From assembly GCA_965200835.1 (NCBI GenBank), contig OZ241390.1:2666001-2730000 (forward strand): a stretch of DNA of 64,000 bases, written 5' to 3'. Source of the stretch: JAPPFW01 sp965200835 (GTDB lineage: Bacteria; Actinomycetota; Acidimicrobiia; Spongiisociales; Spongiisociaceae). The position numbers were made by a program, and so were the translations under genes. Below the pieces are notes generated by a model. That model made no database searches. It saw nothing but the letters and a program-made list of their open reading frames with translations, and was not told the origin of the DNA. This document shows, one piece after another, positions 27,056-36,458 of this stretch. Within the stretch, counting starts at the first letter, position 1. Every line of letters starts with the position of its first letter.

Positions 27056-28063
27056 ATGGGCAACAGCGGGCTGCAAATCACGACCACCGAAATGCATACC
27101 GGGGGCGAACCGGTTCGGATCGTGGAGTCCGGCTATCCACCTATTCCCGGTGCGACCATCCTCGACAAGCGGCAGTACGTTTGCCAGCACCTGGACCATC
27201 TCCGCACCACCCTCATGTACGAGCCGAGGGGGCACTTCGATATGTACGGGGTGATTCCGGTGGAGCCCGATCTACCGGAGGCCGACCTGGCCGTGCTGTT
27301 CATGCACAACGAGGGCTACTCCACCATGTGCGGGCACGCCACCATTGCGCTGGGCCGCTACGCCGTGGATCGCGGTCTGGTACCGAAGGTCGAGCCCGAG
27401 ACCCGCCTGGTGATCCAATGCCCGAGCGGGCCAGTTGCGGTGATCGTGGACGTACGCGATGGGGTAGCAGGGCAGGTCCGGTTCCGGAGTGTGGAAGCTT
27501 TCGCACCGCTCCTCGACATTAACCTTCACGTTGAAGGTTATGGGGAAGTGATCTTCGATATCGGGTACGGAGGTGCCTTCTATGCGGTTGCCGACGCCGC
27601 CTGCTTCGGGTTGGACGTGCGCATATCGCCGGTGGGGGAGATGGTAGCAGCTGCCACCGCCTTGACCGAGGAAGCTCGGGCCCACGTGGATCTCAGCCAC
27701 CCGTCCAGTCCCGATCTGGCGGCCCTCTACGGATCGATCCTGACCGACGGTATCGACGACGGCGGGATGTCGGCCAACGTCTGCGTGTTTGCCGATGCTC
27801 AAGTTGATCGGAGCCCGACCGGCTCGGGCGTGACGGCGCGCCTGGCCATCCGCTATGCCCGCGGACAAGTCGGCTTGGGTGAGCAGTGCTCATTCGAGAG
27901 CGTGGTGGGTTCCAACATGGTCGGCCGGGTCGTCTCCGAAGCCACGGTTGGAGATCATCAAGCCGTGGTGGTGGAGGTAGGGGGACGGGCGTACTACACC
28001 GGCACGGCTTCGTTCGTAGTGGAGCCCGACGACCCGTTCGGGACCGGTTTCCTCGTGCGTTGA
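27056..28063 (+). CDS. trans-3-hydroxy-L-proline dehydratase (proline racemase family)
   Basis: 335 aa, proline racemase fold. The first catalytic site STMCGHATIA keeps Cys92, but the second, DRSPTGSGVTARLA, has Thr255 in place of the second Cys of racemases and epimerases. That substitution marks trans-3-hydroxy-L-proline dehydratases, which remove water to give pyrroline-2-carboxylate. The substrate comes from collagen-type proteins and some peptides. No pyrroline-2-carboxylate reductase is adjacent. Confidence 0.88.
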   Translation: MGNSGLQITTTEMHTGGEPVRIVESGYPPIPGATILDKRQYVCQHLDHLRTTLMYEPRGHFDMYGVIPVEPDLPEADLAVLFMHNEGYSTMCGHATIALGRYAVDRGLVPKVEPETRLVIQCPSGPVAVIVDVRDGVAGQVRFRSVEAFAPLLDINLHVEGYGEVIFDIGYGGAFYAVADAACFGLDVRISPVGEMVAAATALTEEARAHVDLSHPSSPDLAALYGSILTDGIDDGGMSANVCVFADAQVDRSPTGSGVTARLAIRYARGQVGLGEQCSFESVVGSNMVGRVVSEATVGDHQAVVVEVGGRAYYTGTASFVVEPDDPFGTGFLVR

Positions 28064-28069
28064 GTCCCC

Positions 28070-28095
28070 GGCCCCGACCTCCGGGTCAGTGGGCC
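28070..28095. terminator. hairpin between convergent genes
   Basis: Nested pairs GGCCC...GGGCC around GACC-TCCG-GGTC in the 46-nt gap between the dehydratase and msrA stops. No T-run, so a candidate only. Confidence 0.4.
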
Positions 28096-28109
28096 TCTCC
28101 TGAAGTTGA

Positions 28110-28754
28110 CTATCGGGCGGCAGGTACCTCGCAGGACACCCCGGTACCCCGCAGCCCGCAGTAGCCGTTGGGATTCTTGGCCAGGTACTGCTGGTGGTAG
28201 TCCTCCGCGTAGTAGAACTCCGGCGCTTCCCGTATCTCGGTGGTGACCGGCCCCATCCCGATTCTGGCCAGATCCTGCTCGTAGACCCGCCGAGTGGTCT
28301 CAGCCAGCTCGCGCTGCGTCTCGTTGGTCCAATAGATGGCCGAGCGGTACTGGGTCCCGCGGTCGTTCCCCTGGCGCATACCCTGGGTAGGGTCGTGCTC
28401 CTCCCAGAACCTCTTCAGCAGGTCGCCGTAGGAGACAGTCGCCGGGTCGTAGGCGACCAATGCAACCTCGGCGTGGCCGGTGCGCCCGCTGCACACCTCG
28501 TAATAGGTGGGGTTGGGTGTGAACCCTCCCTGGTATCCCACGGCGGTGGTGTAGACACCCGGAATCTGCCAGAAGATCCGCTCGACACCCCAGAAGCACC
28601 CCATCCCGAAGTAGGCAACCTCGAGCTGCTCCGGAAACGGGGGAGTGATAGGACGCCCATGCACGAAATGGGCCTCCGCATCGAGTACCGCGGTGTCCCG
28701 ACCCGCCAACGCACCATCAGTCGATGGCATCACCTTCTTCTTACGCCCGAACAT
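28110..28754 (-). CDS. msrA: peptide methionine sulfoxide reductase MsrA
   Basis: 214 aa. MsrA reduces methionine-S-sulfoxide. The catalytic Cys53 lies in YFGMGCFWGVERIFW; TVGYQGGFTPNPTYYEVCSGRTGHAE and QYRSAIYW complete the signature. The start at 28754 is set by GAAAGGAAAG 5-7 nt upstream; an in-frame ATG at 28790 has no such site. MsrB is encoded separately at 48.8 kb. It diverges from the broken hsdR gene. Confidence 0.96.
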   Translation of the reverse strand: MFGRKKKVMPSTDGALAGRDTAVLDAEAHFVHGRPITPPFPEQLEVAYFGMGCFWGVERIFWQIPGVYTTAVGYQGGFTPNPTYYEVCSGRTGHAEVALVAYDPATVSYGDLLKRFWEEHDPTQGMRQGNDRGTQYRSAIYWTNETQRELAETTRRVYEQDLARIGMGPVTTEIREAPEFYYAEDYHQQYLAKNPNGYCGLRGTGVSCEVPAAR

Positions 28755-28818
28755 CTGACTTTCCTTTCTACCGCTTACCTTTAAGAACACTATGCTCTCT
28801 GCCCTGTTCCCGCGACGC

Positions 28819-28824
28819 TAACGT
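28819..28824 (+). promoter_or_regulatory. -10 element of hsdRSM locus (leaderless)
   Basis: TAACGT, then 8 nt, then ATG at 28833. Likely the promoter for the type I locus. Confidence 0.4.
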
Positions 28825-28832
28825 GTGCATGC

Positions 28833-31692
28833 ATGCAAGCGGCCTGCGACTACCTGAAGCCCGAGCAGCGAGCGCGCAGAGAGATCGACCGGCAGCTTGA
28901 AGCATGCGGATGGGACGTGCAGGACTACCGCCACGCTGCGGTGGCTGCCGCCCGTGGTGTAGCGATTCGTGAGGTTCCACCCAGCACTGGACCGGCCGAC
29001 TACGTGCTGTTCGTAGATAGGCAGGCAGTTGGTGTCGTCGAAGCGAAGAAGGCTGGCACGACCCTCACGGGAGTGGAGCTTCAGACCTATCGTTATCAGA
29101 CCTCGCTTCATGGGGAGTTACCAGCGGTGAACGCGAGTGGCTCACTGCCATTCGGTTACGAGACGACCGGTATCGAGACCAGATTCACCTGCCAGCTCGA
29201 TCCCACACCCACCTCCCGCCGGGTGTTCGCAGTCCACCGACCCGAAACCCTGTCAAGCTGGCTGAACCGCAACGCGAACCTCCGCCAACTTGGAGGCGGA
29301 GGTGAAAGTCCGACGCTAAGGGGTGGCCTTCAGGAGCTGCCGGATCTGGACCCCGGCGCCTTGTGGCCGGTGCAGGCTCAGGCGATCCGCAATCTGGAGA
29401 TCTCGTTGCGGGCCAACCGGCCACGAGCGTTGATCCAGATGGCGACCGGTTCGGGCAAAACTTTCACCGCCGCCAACGTCGCCTACCGCCTGTTGCGGCA
29501 CGCGTGCGCCGAACGGATCCTGTTCCTAGTCGACCGGGCCAACCTGGGTCGGCAAGCCCTGCGGGAGTTCGCCGGATTCGACACTCCGGACGACGGGCCC
29601 AAGTTCACCGAGCTCTACAACATCCGGCGGCTCGACTCAGCTCACTTTGACATTGCCGATGAATCGGCCACCAGGGTCCACGTCTCGACCATCCAGCGGA
29701 TCTACTCCTTGCTGCGAGGAGACGCAATGGACGACTCGCTGGATGAGCGATCGGGATTCGACCTGGGTGATGAACCTGCGGAGACCTTCTACAACCCGCA
29801 GATGCCGATCGAGACCTACGACGTGATCATCATCGATGAGTGCCACCGCTCGATCTATGGCTCCTGGCGAGGGGTTCTCGAGTACTTCGACGCTTTCTTG
29901 ATCGGTCTGACCGCTACGCCTGGAAAGCAAACATTCGGGTTCTTCAACCAGAACCTAGTGATGGAGTACGGACATGAGCAGGCGGTGGCGGATCGTGTGA
30001 ACGTCGGCTTCGACGTGTGGCGCATCCGCACCGAGATCTCCGAGCAAGGCAGCACGGTCGAAGCGGGGTTCATGACCAGTTTCGTGACCGGGAAACCCGA
30101 GCACAACGGCTTGCGCTGATCGACGAGGACCTGGATTACGAGGCAAGCCATCTCGACCGTAGGGTGGTGGCACCCGATCAGATTCGCACCATCATCAAGA
30201 CACTGCGCAACTCGATGCCCACGATGTTCCCCGACCGCCACAAGCTTGCCGACGGTCGACTGGAACATGTTCCCAAGACGCTGATCTTCGCCAAGGATGA
30301 CAGTCACGCCGATGACATCGTGCAGATCGTTCGAGAAGAGTTCGGGCTGTCGAATCTGGGAGCCGTCAAAATCACGTACAAGGCCGCCCTCTCGGGTCAT
30401 AAGCCCGAGGAACTACTGCAGAAGTTCCGCACCTCCTATGAAACCCGCATAGCGGTGACGGTCGACATGATCGCCACCGGCACCGATGTGAAACCCATCG
30501 CGTGTGTGGTCTTCATGCGGATGGTCAGGAGCCGCAACTTCTTCGAGCAGATGAAGGGCCGCGGGGTGCGGGTGATCGACCCTAGTGATCTGAGGGTGGT
30601 CACTCCGGACGCCACGGTGAAAGACCGGTTCGTCCTAGTGGACGCGGTGGGTGTGACCGAGACTGCCCTGAGCGACACGGTCCCGCTGGACCGCAAGCAC
30701 GGGGTGGGACTCGAGACGTTGCTCCGGCATATCGGGCTCGGTCGCACGGACGAGGCCACCGTATCGTCGGTGGCACAGCGCTTCATTCGTCTCGACGGAC
30801 GGATCACTCAGGAGGATCGCCGCGAATTGACCGAGGTGGGGGGTTCGGGTCTGCCCGCCCTGGCCCGCCAGCTGCTGGATTCGCTCGACCCGGACCGTCA
30901 CATCGAGGCAGCCCAGGTCGCGACCGGGAGGCATCACCCTGACCCCAACGAAGTTGCACAAGCGCGAGAGCGGATCGTGAAAGAGGCGTTGCAACCACTG
31001 GCCGGCAACCCCCTGCTGCGCCAGAAGCTGGTAGAGATCCGTCGCAGCTACGAGCAGGTGATCGACATTGCATCCAAGGACGCGGTCATCTCCAGCGAGT
31101 TCTCAAGTAAGGCAACCGAGCGGGCCCGCAAGACGGTCGAGTCGTTCTAGGCCTACCTGGAAGCCAATCGTGATGAGATAACCGCGCTACAAATCCTCTA
31201 CGACACGCCCACCAAACCGGGGGGGGGTGGGCGTATCCATCCGTTTGCGATACGACGCACATCAAGGAACTCGCCAACGCAATCGCCCGCCCGCCCCGGG
31301 CGTGGACACCGGAGTCACTGTGGCAGGCATACGAAACCCTTGACGCGAGCAAGGTTAGAGGTTCTGGGCACCGTGTAAACACAGACCTGGTCAGTCTGGT
31401 CCGCTATGCGCTGGGCCAGACCGACGAGCTGGTCGCCTATCCACAACTAGCCGAGGAGCGCTACCAGGCCTGGTTGCTCGCGCAGTGCAACGCCGGGGTT
31501 GACTTCACCGACGAGCAAAGGGCCTTTCTCGACAAGATCAAGGATCACCTCGCCGCAAGTCTGGAGGTAACCCAGACCGACTTGACCGGTGGCCACTTCC
31601 CGTCACTGGGTGGCCTCAGCCGAGCGAAAGCGCTATTCGGTGAGCGACTCCAGCCCTTATTGGTCGAGCTGAGTAACGAGTTAGCGGCATGA
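28833..31692 (+). pseudogene. hsdR: broken type I restriction subunit HsdR
   Basis: Pieces of one HsdR (about 950 codons) lie in order in three frames. First piece 28833-about 30080: nuclease motif ADYVLFVDRQAVGVVEAKKAG, Walker A MATGSGKTFTA, IIIDECHRSIYG and GLTATP. A frameshift near 30071-30085 moves to the second piece (LALIDEDLDYEAS ... LIFAKDDSHADDIV) up to a TAG at 31148-31150. Reading on gives YLEANRDEITALQILYDTP, then a G9 run (31219-31227) and at least one more shift near 31250-31262 before IKELANAIARPPRAW to the C-terminus at 31692. Three or more shifts and one nonsense codon imply an inactive nuclease/translocase, unless the sequence has errors here. Confidence 0.9.
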
Positions 31693-32933
31693 GTAGGGAT
31701 CTCCCTCCGGGTTGGAAGTGGTCGACTATTGGGGAAGCTGCCGATACTCAGCTTGGTAAGACGTTGTCTCCCGCTGCGAGATCTGGTATCAATCCCCAAC
31801 CGTATCTGAGGAATATGAATGTCCGTTGGCACAGGCTCGACCTCGCGGACATCAAGGAGATGGACTTCACCGAGCGTGAACTGATCAAGTATGAGCTTCG
31901 ACCCGGCGATCTCCTGGTTTGTGAGGGTGGGGAAGTCGGCAGGTGTGCGTTGTGGCTGAGAGGGAGGGGTCAGATGTACTTTCAAAACGCCTTACATCGT
32001 CTTCGACCACGACCTGGCGTATCTGCGGAGTGGATAATGCACTACTTCCGATGGGCAGCATCCACCGGGCTTCTCGGGAGCGAAACCTCAGGTGTCACAA
32101 TTCGCCACTTAAACCAGCCTATGCTTCGAGGCTTGTTGATTCCACTGCCCCCTCTTGAAGAACAGAACAAGATTGTCGAGGCCATTGAGGACCGGCTTCA
32201 GGGGTTCAAGGCTGTTGAGGCTGCTGTTACGACGAGCCTAGCGAAGCTCGAAACCTTCAGGCGGTCCGTATTATACACCGCCTTTACTGGCAATCTCGTC
32301 AAGCCTATTGGTGTTGCCGTCACTTCCGATCCCAGCACCGGTCTACCTCATGACTGGAAATGGTCGACTCTCGGGAAGGTTGCACGTTGGGGGAGCGGTG
32401 GAACCCCTAGGAGATCCGTTAAGGCCTATTATGGTGGACATATCCCGTGGGCTGTAATCGGAGACCTCAACGATGGTGTAGTTCAGCGCTGTGCATCCTC
32501 TATCACCTCTGCTCGTATCAAGGCAAGTAGTGCTAAACTCCTGCGACCAGGAACTATCCTCGTTGCGATGTACGGATCGATTGGGAAGCTCGGCACTAGT
32601 GGTATAATACTTGCTACCAACCAGGCGATCGCCCATGCCGTTTCGAAGATCAACCGCCCTTACCTGTTCTTCTACTTAATGTCACAGAGAACGGGGCTCA
32701 TCTCCGCTGGTAAGGGGGCAACGCAGAAAAACATCAGTCAGACCATCCTCAAGGTGTGGCCAATCCCCTTAGCCCCAAAGTGTGAGCAAGAGCGGATTGC
32801 CGAGGCGATCAAGGAGCGAATTGTTTGTGTAGAAGCTGCTGAACAGTCGCTGAAGGCTGCACAGCACAAGATAGCTACGGCTCGTGCGTCGATCCTTACG
32901 GCTGCATTCTCGGGCAGGTTGGTTGCCGCATGA
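31689..32933 (+). CDS. hsdS: type I specificity subunit HsdS
   Basis: 414 aa with two target-recognition domains and central and C-terminal conserved helices. The first half begins LPPGWKWSTIGEAADTQLG and ends with IPLPPLEEQNKIVEAIEDRL; the second begins LPHDWKWSTLGKVARWGSGG and ends LAPKCEQERIAEAIKERI. It picks the DNA site for the methylase. Its ATG overlaps the end of hsdR (ATGA), and its end overlaps hsdM. Codon use is visibly more AT-rich than in the neighbours, as expected for a transferred gene. Intact. Confidence 0.92.
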   Translation: MSRDLPPGWKWSTIGEAADTQLGKTLSPAARSGINPQPYLRNMNVRWHRLDLADIKEMDFTERELIKYELRPGDLLVCEGGEVGRCALWLRGRGQMYFQNALHRLRPRPGVSAEWIMHYFRWAASTGLLGSETSGVTIRHLNQPMLRGLLIPLPPLEEQNKIVEAIEDRLQGFKAVEAAVTTSLAKLETFRRSVLYTAFTGNLVKPIGVAVTSDPSTGLPHDWKWSTLGKVARWGSGGTPRRSVKAYYGGHIPWAVIGDLNDGVVQRCASSITSARIKASSAKLLRPGTILVAMYGSIGKLGTSGIILATNQAIAHAVSKINRPYLFFYLMSQRTGLISAGKGATQKNISQTILKVWPIPLAPKCEQERIAEAIKERIVCVEAAEQSLKAAQHKIATARASILTAAFSGRLVAA

Positions 32934-34360
32934 GTCAGTACCATCACGATCCGACGTGGCTCGTTAGGAAGCTGTGGGACTTCTGTGACCTGCTGCGTGA
33001 TGACGGGTTGTCCTACGGTGACTATCTAGAGCAGCTTACCTACCTGCTGTTTCTCAAGATGGCGTACGAGCAGGCAGAACTACTGCCGGTGGATGACCAA
33101 GTGATTCCCGAGTGGCTGGACTGGGACTCTCTGCTATCGCGTTCTGGTCCTGATCTTGAAGATCATTACAACCGGATCCTCAAGAGGCTCGGTGGTGACG
33201 GTTCGATGCTCGGAGTGATCTTCCGGGGTGCTCGTAACCGGGTGCAGAATCCGGCCAAGCTGAAGCGGCTGATCAAGGAGTTGATCGACAAGCAAGATTG
33301 GCTGAGCCTCACAACCGACGTGAAGGGCGCGGCCTACGAGGGTCTCATCGAAAAGACTGCCCAGGAGGGTGCCAGAGGTGCTGGCCAGTACTTCACACCG
33401 CGGTCGCTGATCTCCGCCATCGTTGACGTGATGCACCCTGTCCCTTTGCAGCGGATCTGTGACCCGGCGTGCGGCACAGGAGGGTTCTTCCTCGGCGCGC
33501 GTCAGGCCATCCTGGATCGCTATCCGAATCTAGATCCCGACGAGACAGCGCACCTCCAAACGAGAACTTTCACCGGCTGGGAGATCGCCGGCCTACCAGC
33601 CCGTTTATGTGCCATGAACCTGCTGCTGCATGGTATGGCAAACCCGGACTCCGAGTCACCCATACACGTCGACGACGCCCTGCGGCAAGCGCCACACGCC
33701 CGATTCGACATGGTGCTGACCAACCCGCCGTTCGGGACTTCAGCATCTGAGGCCTACGAGCGGGACGACTTCTGGGTCGCCACCAAGAACAAGCAGCTCA
33801 ACTTCGTGCAGCACGTGGTGAGCATCCTGAAGGTTGACGGTGCCGCCGCCGTAGTCGTGCCCGACAACGTGCTGTTCGAAGCCAGCAAGAGCGGTGAAAC
33901 GATTCGGAGGCGGTTACTGCATGAGTGCGAGGTTCACACGCTGCTCCGGTTGCCAACCGGGATCTTCTATGCCCAGGGCGTGAAGGCCAACGTCCTGTTC
34001 TTCGACCGCCGACCGGGTCGCTCCGAGCCCTGGACACGAGAACTGTGGGTGTACGACCTGCGAACCAACATGCACTTTACCCCCAAGAAGAGACCCCTCA
34101 CCCGCAAGCATCTCGATGACTTCGTTGCCTGTTATCAGGGCGGTGTCCGCCACCAGCGAGTGGAGTCAGAGAGGTTCAAGAAGTTCACCTACGACCAGCT
34201 CATGGAGCGCGACAAGGTCAGCCTTGACCTGCTGTGGTTGCGTGACAAGAGCGTCGAAGACCCAGACGACCTCCCGCCACCCGAGGTGATTCTCGAGGAG
34301 ATAGTGGCTGATCTCGAAGAGGCCTTGGCCGCGCTACACCTCCTCGGCAACCGGCGGTAG
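32930..34360 (+). CDS. hsdM: type I DNA methyltransferase subunit HsdM
   Basis: 476 aa N6-adenine methyltransferase. An N-terminal helical domain (WDFCDLLRDDGLSYGDYLEQLTYLLFLKM) is followed by QYFTPRSLISAIV, the SAM-binding motif DPACGTGGFFLGA (about residue 178) and the catalytic NPPFG (about residue 265). It starts at the ATGA overlap with hsdS and is full length and uninterrupted. With hsdS it should still methylate DNA even though hsdR is broken. Confidence 0.95.
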   Translation: MSQYHHDPTWLVRKLWDFCDLLRDDGLSYGDYLEQLTYLLFLKMAYEQAELLPVDDQVIPEWLDWDSLLSRSGPDLEDHYNRILKRLGGDGSMLGVIFRGARNRVQNPAKLKRLIKELIDKQDWLSLTTDVKGAAYEGLIEKTAQEGARGAGQYFTPRSLISAIVDVMHPVPLQRICDPACGTGGFFLGARQAILDRYPNLDPDETAHLQTRTFTGWEIAGLPARLCAMNLLLHGMANPDSESPIHVDDALRQAPHARFDMVLTNPPFGTSASEAYERDDFWVATKNKQLNFVQHVVSILKVDGAAAVVVPDNVLFEASKSGETIRRRLLHECEVHTLLRLPTGIFYAQGVKANVLFFDRRPGRSEPWTRELWVYDLRTNMHFTPKKRPLTRKHLDDFVACYQGGVRHQRVESERFKKFTYDQLMERDKVSLDLLWLRDKSVEDPDDLPPPEVILEEIVADLEEALAALHLLGNRR

Positions 34361-34448
34361 CTCAATCCGGTACTGCTCACCGGTCGGGATTCGGGGCGTT
34401 CTGGCTCCATTAGCCTGAGCGGTTAGCGGACCGACTAGACCGGAGGCG

Positions 34449-35303
34449 ATGGCCAGAATGAGGGTTGGCGCGAGCATTTTCATGACCGATCGATCCATCC
34501 AGCCGATCCAGCTCGGGCAGGAGCTGGAAGCACGGGGCTACGAGTCGATGTGGGTGCCTGAGCACAGTCACATCCCTACCAGCCGGCAAACCCCCTGGGG
34601 CGGAAGGAAGAACGCCCCGCCGCTTCCCGAGGAGTACTGGCGGACCCATGATGCTTTCGTCGCCCTAGCCGCGGTGGCGGCCACCACGAAGCGGTTGAGG
34701 ATCGGCACCGGCATCACCCTGGTAGCCCAGCATGACCCGATCTGGCTGGCCAAGCAGGTGGCCTCGCTCGATGTCATATCAGAGGGACGGTTCGAGTTCG
34801 GGATCGGCTACGGGTGGAACCGCGAGGAGATGGCCAACCACGGAATCGACTACCGGACTCGTTACCCGCTGGTGACCGAGAAGATCGAGCTGATGATCGC
34901 CCTCTGGACCCAGGAACGAGCCTCCTACTCCGGCGAGATGGTCCGGTTGGAGGAGAGCTGGGCTTGGCCGAAACCGTTCCAGGATCCCCATCCCCCCATC
35001 GTGATGGGTAGCGGGGGAGGCCCCAAAGCCTTTGCGGCCATCGCCCGATTCTGCGACGGGTGGATGCCGGTGCGGCCCCGCAACCTGGCTAAGGGAATTG
35101 CCGACCTGCACACCCATCTCGAGCGGGCGGGCCGAGATCCTTCCGAAGTGGAGGTGTCGGTGTTCATGGCTCCGCCGGATCCCAACCAGTGGGAGGAGTG
35201 GGAGGCAATGGGTGTCTCTCGGGTCATGGTCGGTCTTCCCCATGCCCCCGCCGAGGTGGTCATACCGCTGCTGGACAAGTACCAGCCGTTGATAGACGGG
35301 TGA
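34449..35303 (+). CDS. LLM-class F420-type oxidoreductase
   Basis: 284 aa luciferase-like monooxygenase fold of the TIGR03619/Rv2161c type: GYESMWVPEHSHIP, RLRIGTGITLVAQHDPIWLAKQVASLD and GRFEFGIGYGWNREEM. In actinobacteria such proteins usually bind F420 or FMN; the substrate is unknown. GGAGG lies 2 nt before ATG 34449 and 11 nt before ATG 34458, so either may be used. It stands alone downstream of the hsd locus and marks the return of chromosomal-type sequence. Confidence 0.88.
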   Translation: MARMRVGASIFMTDRSIQPIQLGQELEARGYESMWVPEHSHIPTSRQTPWGGRKNAPPLPEEYWRTHDAFVALAAVAATTKRLRIGTGITLVAQHDPIWLAKQVASLDVISEGRFEFGIGYGWNREEMANHGIDYRTRYPLVTEKIELMIALWTQERASYSGEMVRLEESWAWPKPFQDPHPPIVMGSGGGPKAFAAIARFCDGWMPVRPRNLAKGIADLHTHLERAGRDPSEVEVSVFMAPPDPNQWEEWEAMGVSRVMVGLPHAPAEVVIPLLDKYQPLIDG

Positions 35304-35376
35304 GCGTATTGGTTGCCATGTCCCATCCGGCTCGGCCCGGTAGGATGGAACGGAGACCCGGCGGTGAGGTATCAGG

Positions 35377-35652
35377 GTGAGTTATAACGGCTACGTGCGC
35401 GTGATCGACTCCAACCGGAACATTCTCGATGTGGCCGAGGCCGCCTTGGGCACGATCGACCATCCGGGCCATCGCTGGGGAGGAACGCTCACTGTGTGGA
35501 CGGGTGGCGCCCTGGACGGTAAGACCATGCCCGTCGACCTCGAGGTTCCCGGTTCCTTCCGTGCCTCCGCCCTTCTCGTGCCGGGACCGGTCGACGGTCG
35601 GCAACGCCGGATGGCCGTCCTTGGATCGGGGCCTTCGCCCTTCGGGACGTAA
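35377..35652 (+). CDS. small hypothetical protein, 91 aa
   Basis: 91 aa starting at GTG (MSYNGYVRVIDSNRNILDVAEAAL), with GAGGT about 10 nt upstream. The second half reads like a small beta domain (GGTLTVWTGGALDGKTMPVDLEV). No membrane segment or known motif. It converges with the membrane protein gene, 8 nt apart. Real-gene status is likely from spacing and codon pattern, but no family is recognised. Confidence 0.45.
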   Translation: MSYNGYVRVIDSNRNILDVAEAALGTIDHPGHRWGGTLTVWTGGALDGKTMPVDLEVPGSFRASALLVPGPVDGRQRRMAVLGSGPSPFGT

Positions 35653-35660
35653 ACCTCAGG

Positions 35661-36152
35661 TCAGGGCAGGGTCCAGGCTTCTGAACCGTCGGTGGAGACC
35701 GCCGCGGCGAGAGAGCGGGCGACATGGAGCACCGCCCCGATCAGAGCCAGTATGAGGGCCACATCGATGACCAGTCCCGCCAGCAGAGGCAGGGACTCGA
35801 CCAGGTCGGGCACGGCAACCGCCGCTATGTAGAGGATGGATAAGGTCGCCCAGGCCATGAGAGCTGTGGCGATGAAGAAGACCGGTTTGGATGCCGCACC
35901 GTTGCCCAGACCCCGGTAGATGAAGGGAGTGAGGATCATGGTCACCCCGAGGCCGAGTGCCAGACCTCGGGTGGGATCGATGCCCAGCAGGGTGACGATG
36001 ATCGCCAGCACCGCGGCGATGCTCGAAGCCCAACTTCCCGAGAAGGACCATTGCATCGGACCGGTGGTGCCGCTCCACCCACCCGACTCACGAACCGCTG
36101 CATAGGCTATGAGAAGGGCCACCAAACCGCTGGCGGTGATCATAAAGTCCAT
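35661..36152 (-). CDS. multi-pass membrane protein, unknown
   Basis: 163 aa with four or five membrane segments (first at MITASGLVALLIAYAAV, last at LVIDVALILALIGAVLHV). AGGAGGG lies 6 nt before the ATG at 36152, so the longer frame to 36206 is not used. No family motif is evident. Monocistronic. Confidence 0.65.
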   Translation of the reverse strand: MDFMITASGLVALLIAYAAVRESGGWSGTTGPMQWSFSGSWASSIAAVLAIIVTLLGIDPTRGLALGLGVTMILTPFIYRGLGNGAASKPVFFIATALMAWATLSILYIAAVAVPDLVESLPLLAGLVIDVALILALIGAVLHVARSLAAAVSTDGSEAWTLP

Positions 36153-36458
36153 GGATTCCCTCCTGAATATCGTGCCAAGGCTCCTCGGGCCGGCTTCCAT
36201 CATCATGGGGACCCGGGGCCGCCACTACCTAATCTGACCGGTACGCTAACGGTAGCGTTACCCGCCCGACCATCCCCGCTTTCCGCCCTATCCGGCCTTG
36301 GTAGATTCACCGGATGGACCCTGATTATCGTACCGCCCGCTTTTTCGGCCCATCGTTATCGGTAGCTGCCGGGGGGACCAAGAGGCCGCCGGCGGCGATC
36401 GTCGCGCATCAGACCCCCAGGTAGGCCGGATGTTTCCGTTCCTCGTCAGGGCGGCCCG
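36153..36458. other. intergenic stretch, no gene seen
   Basis: 306 nt between the divergent membrane protein and the broken ligase. It contains a small hairpin ACGCTA-ACGG-TAGCGT (36243-36258) and no convincing ORF, tRNA or promoter. Confidence 0.5.
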
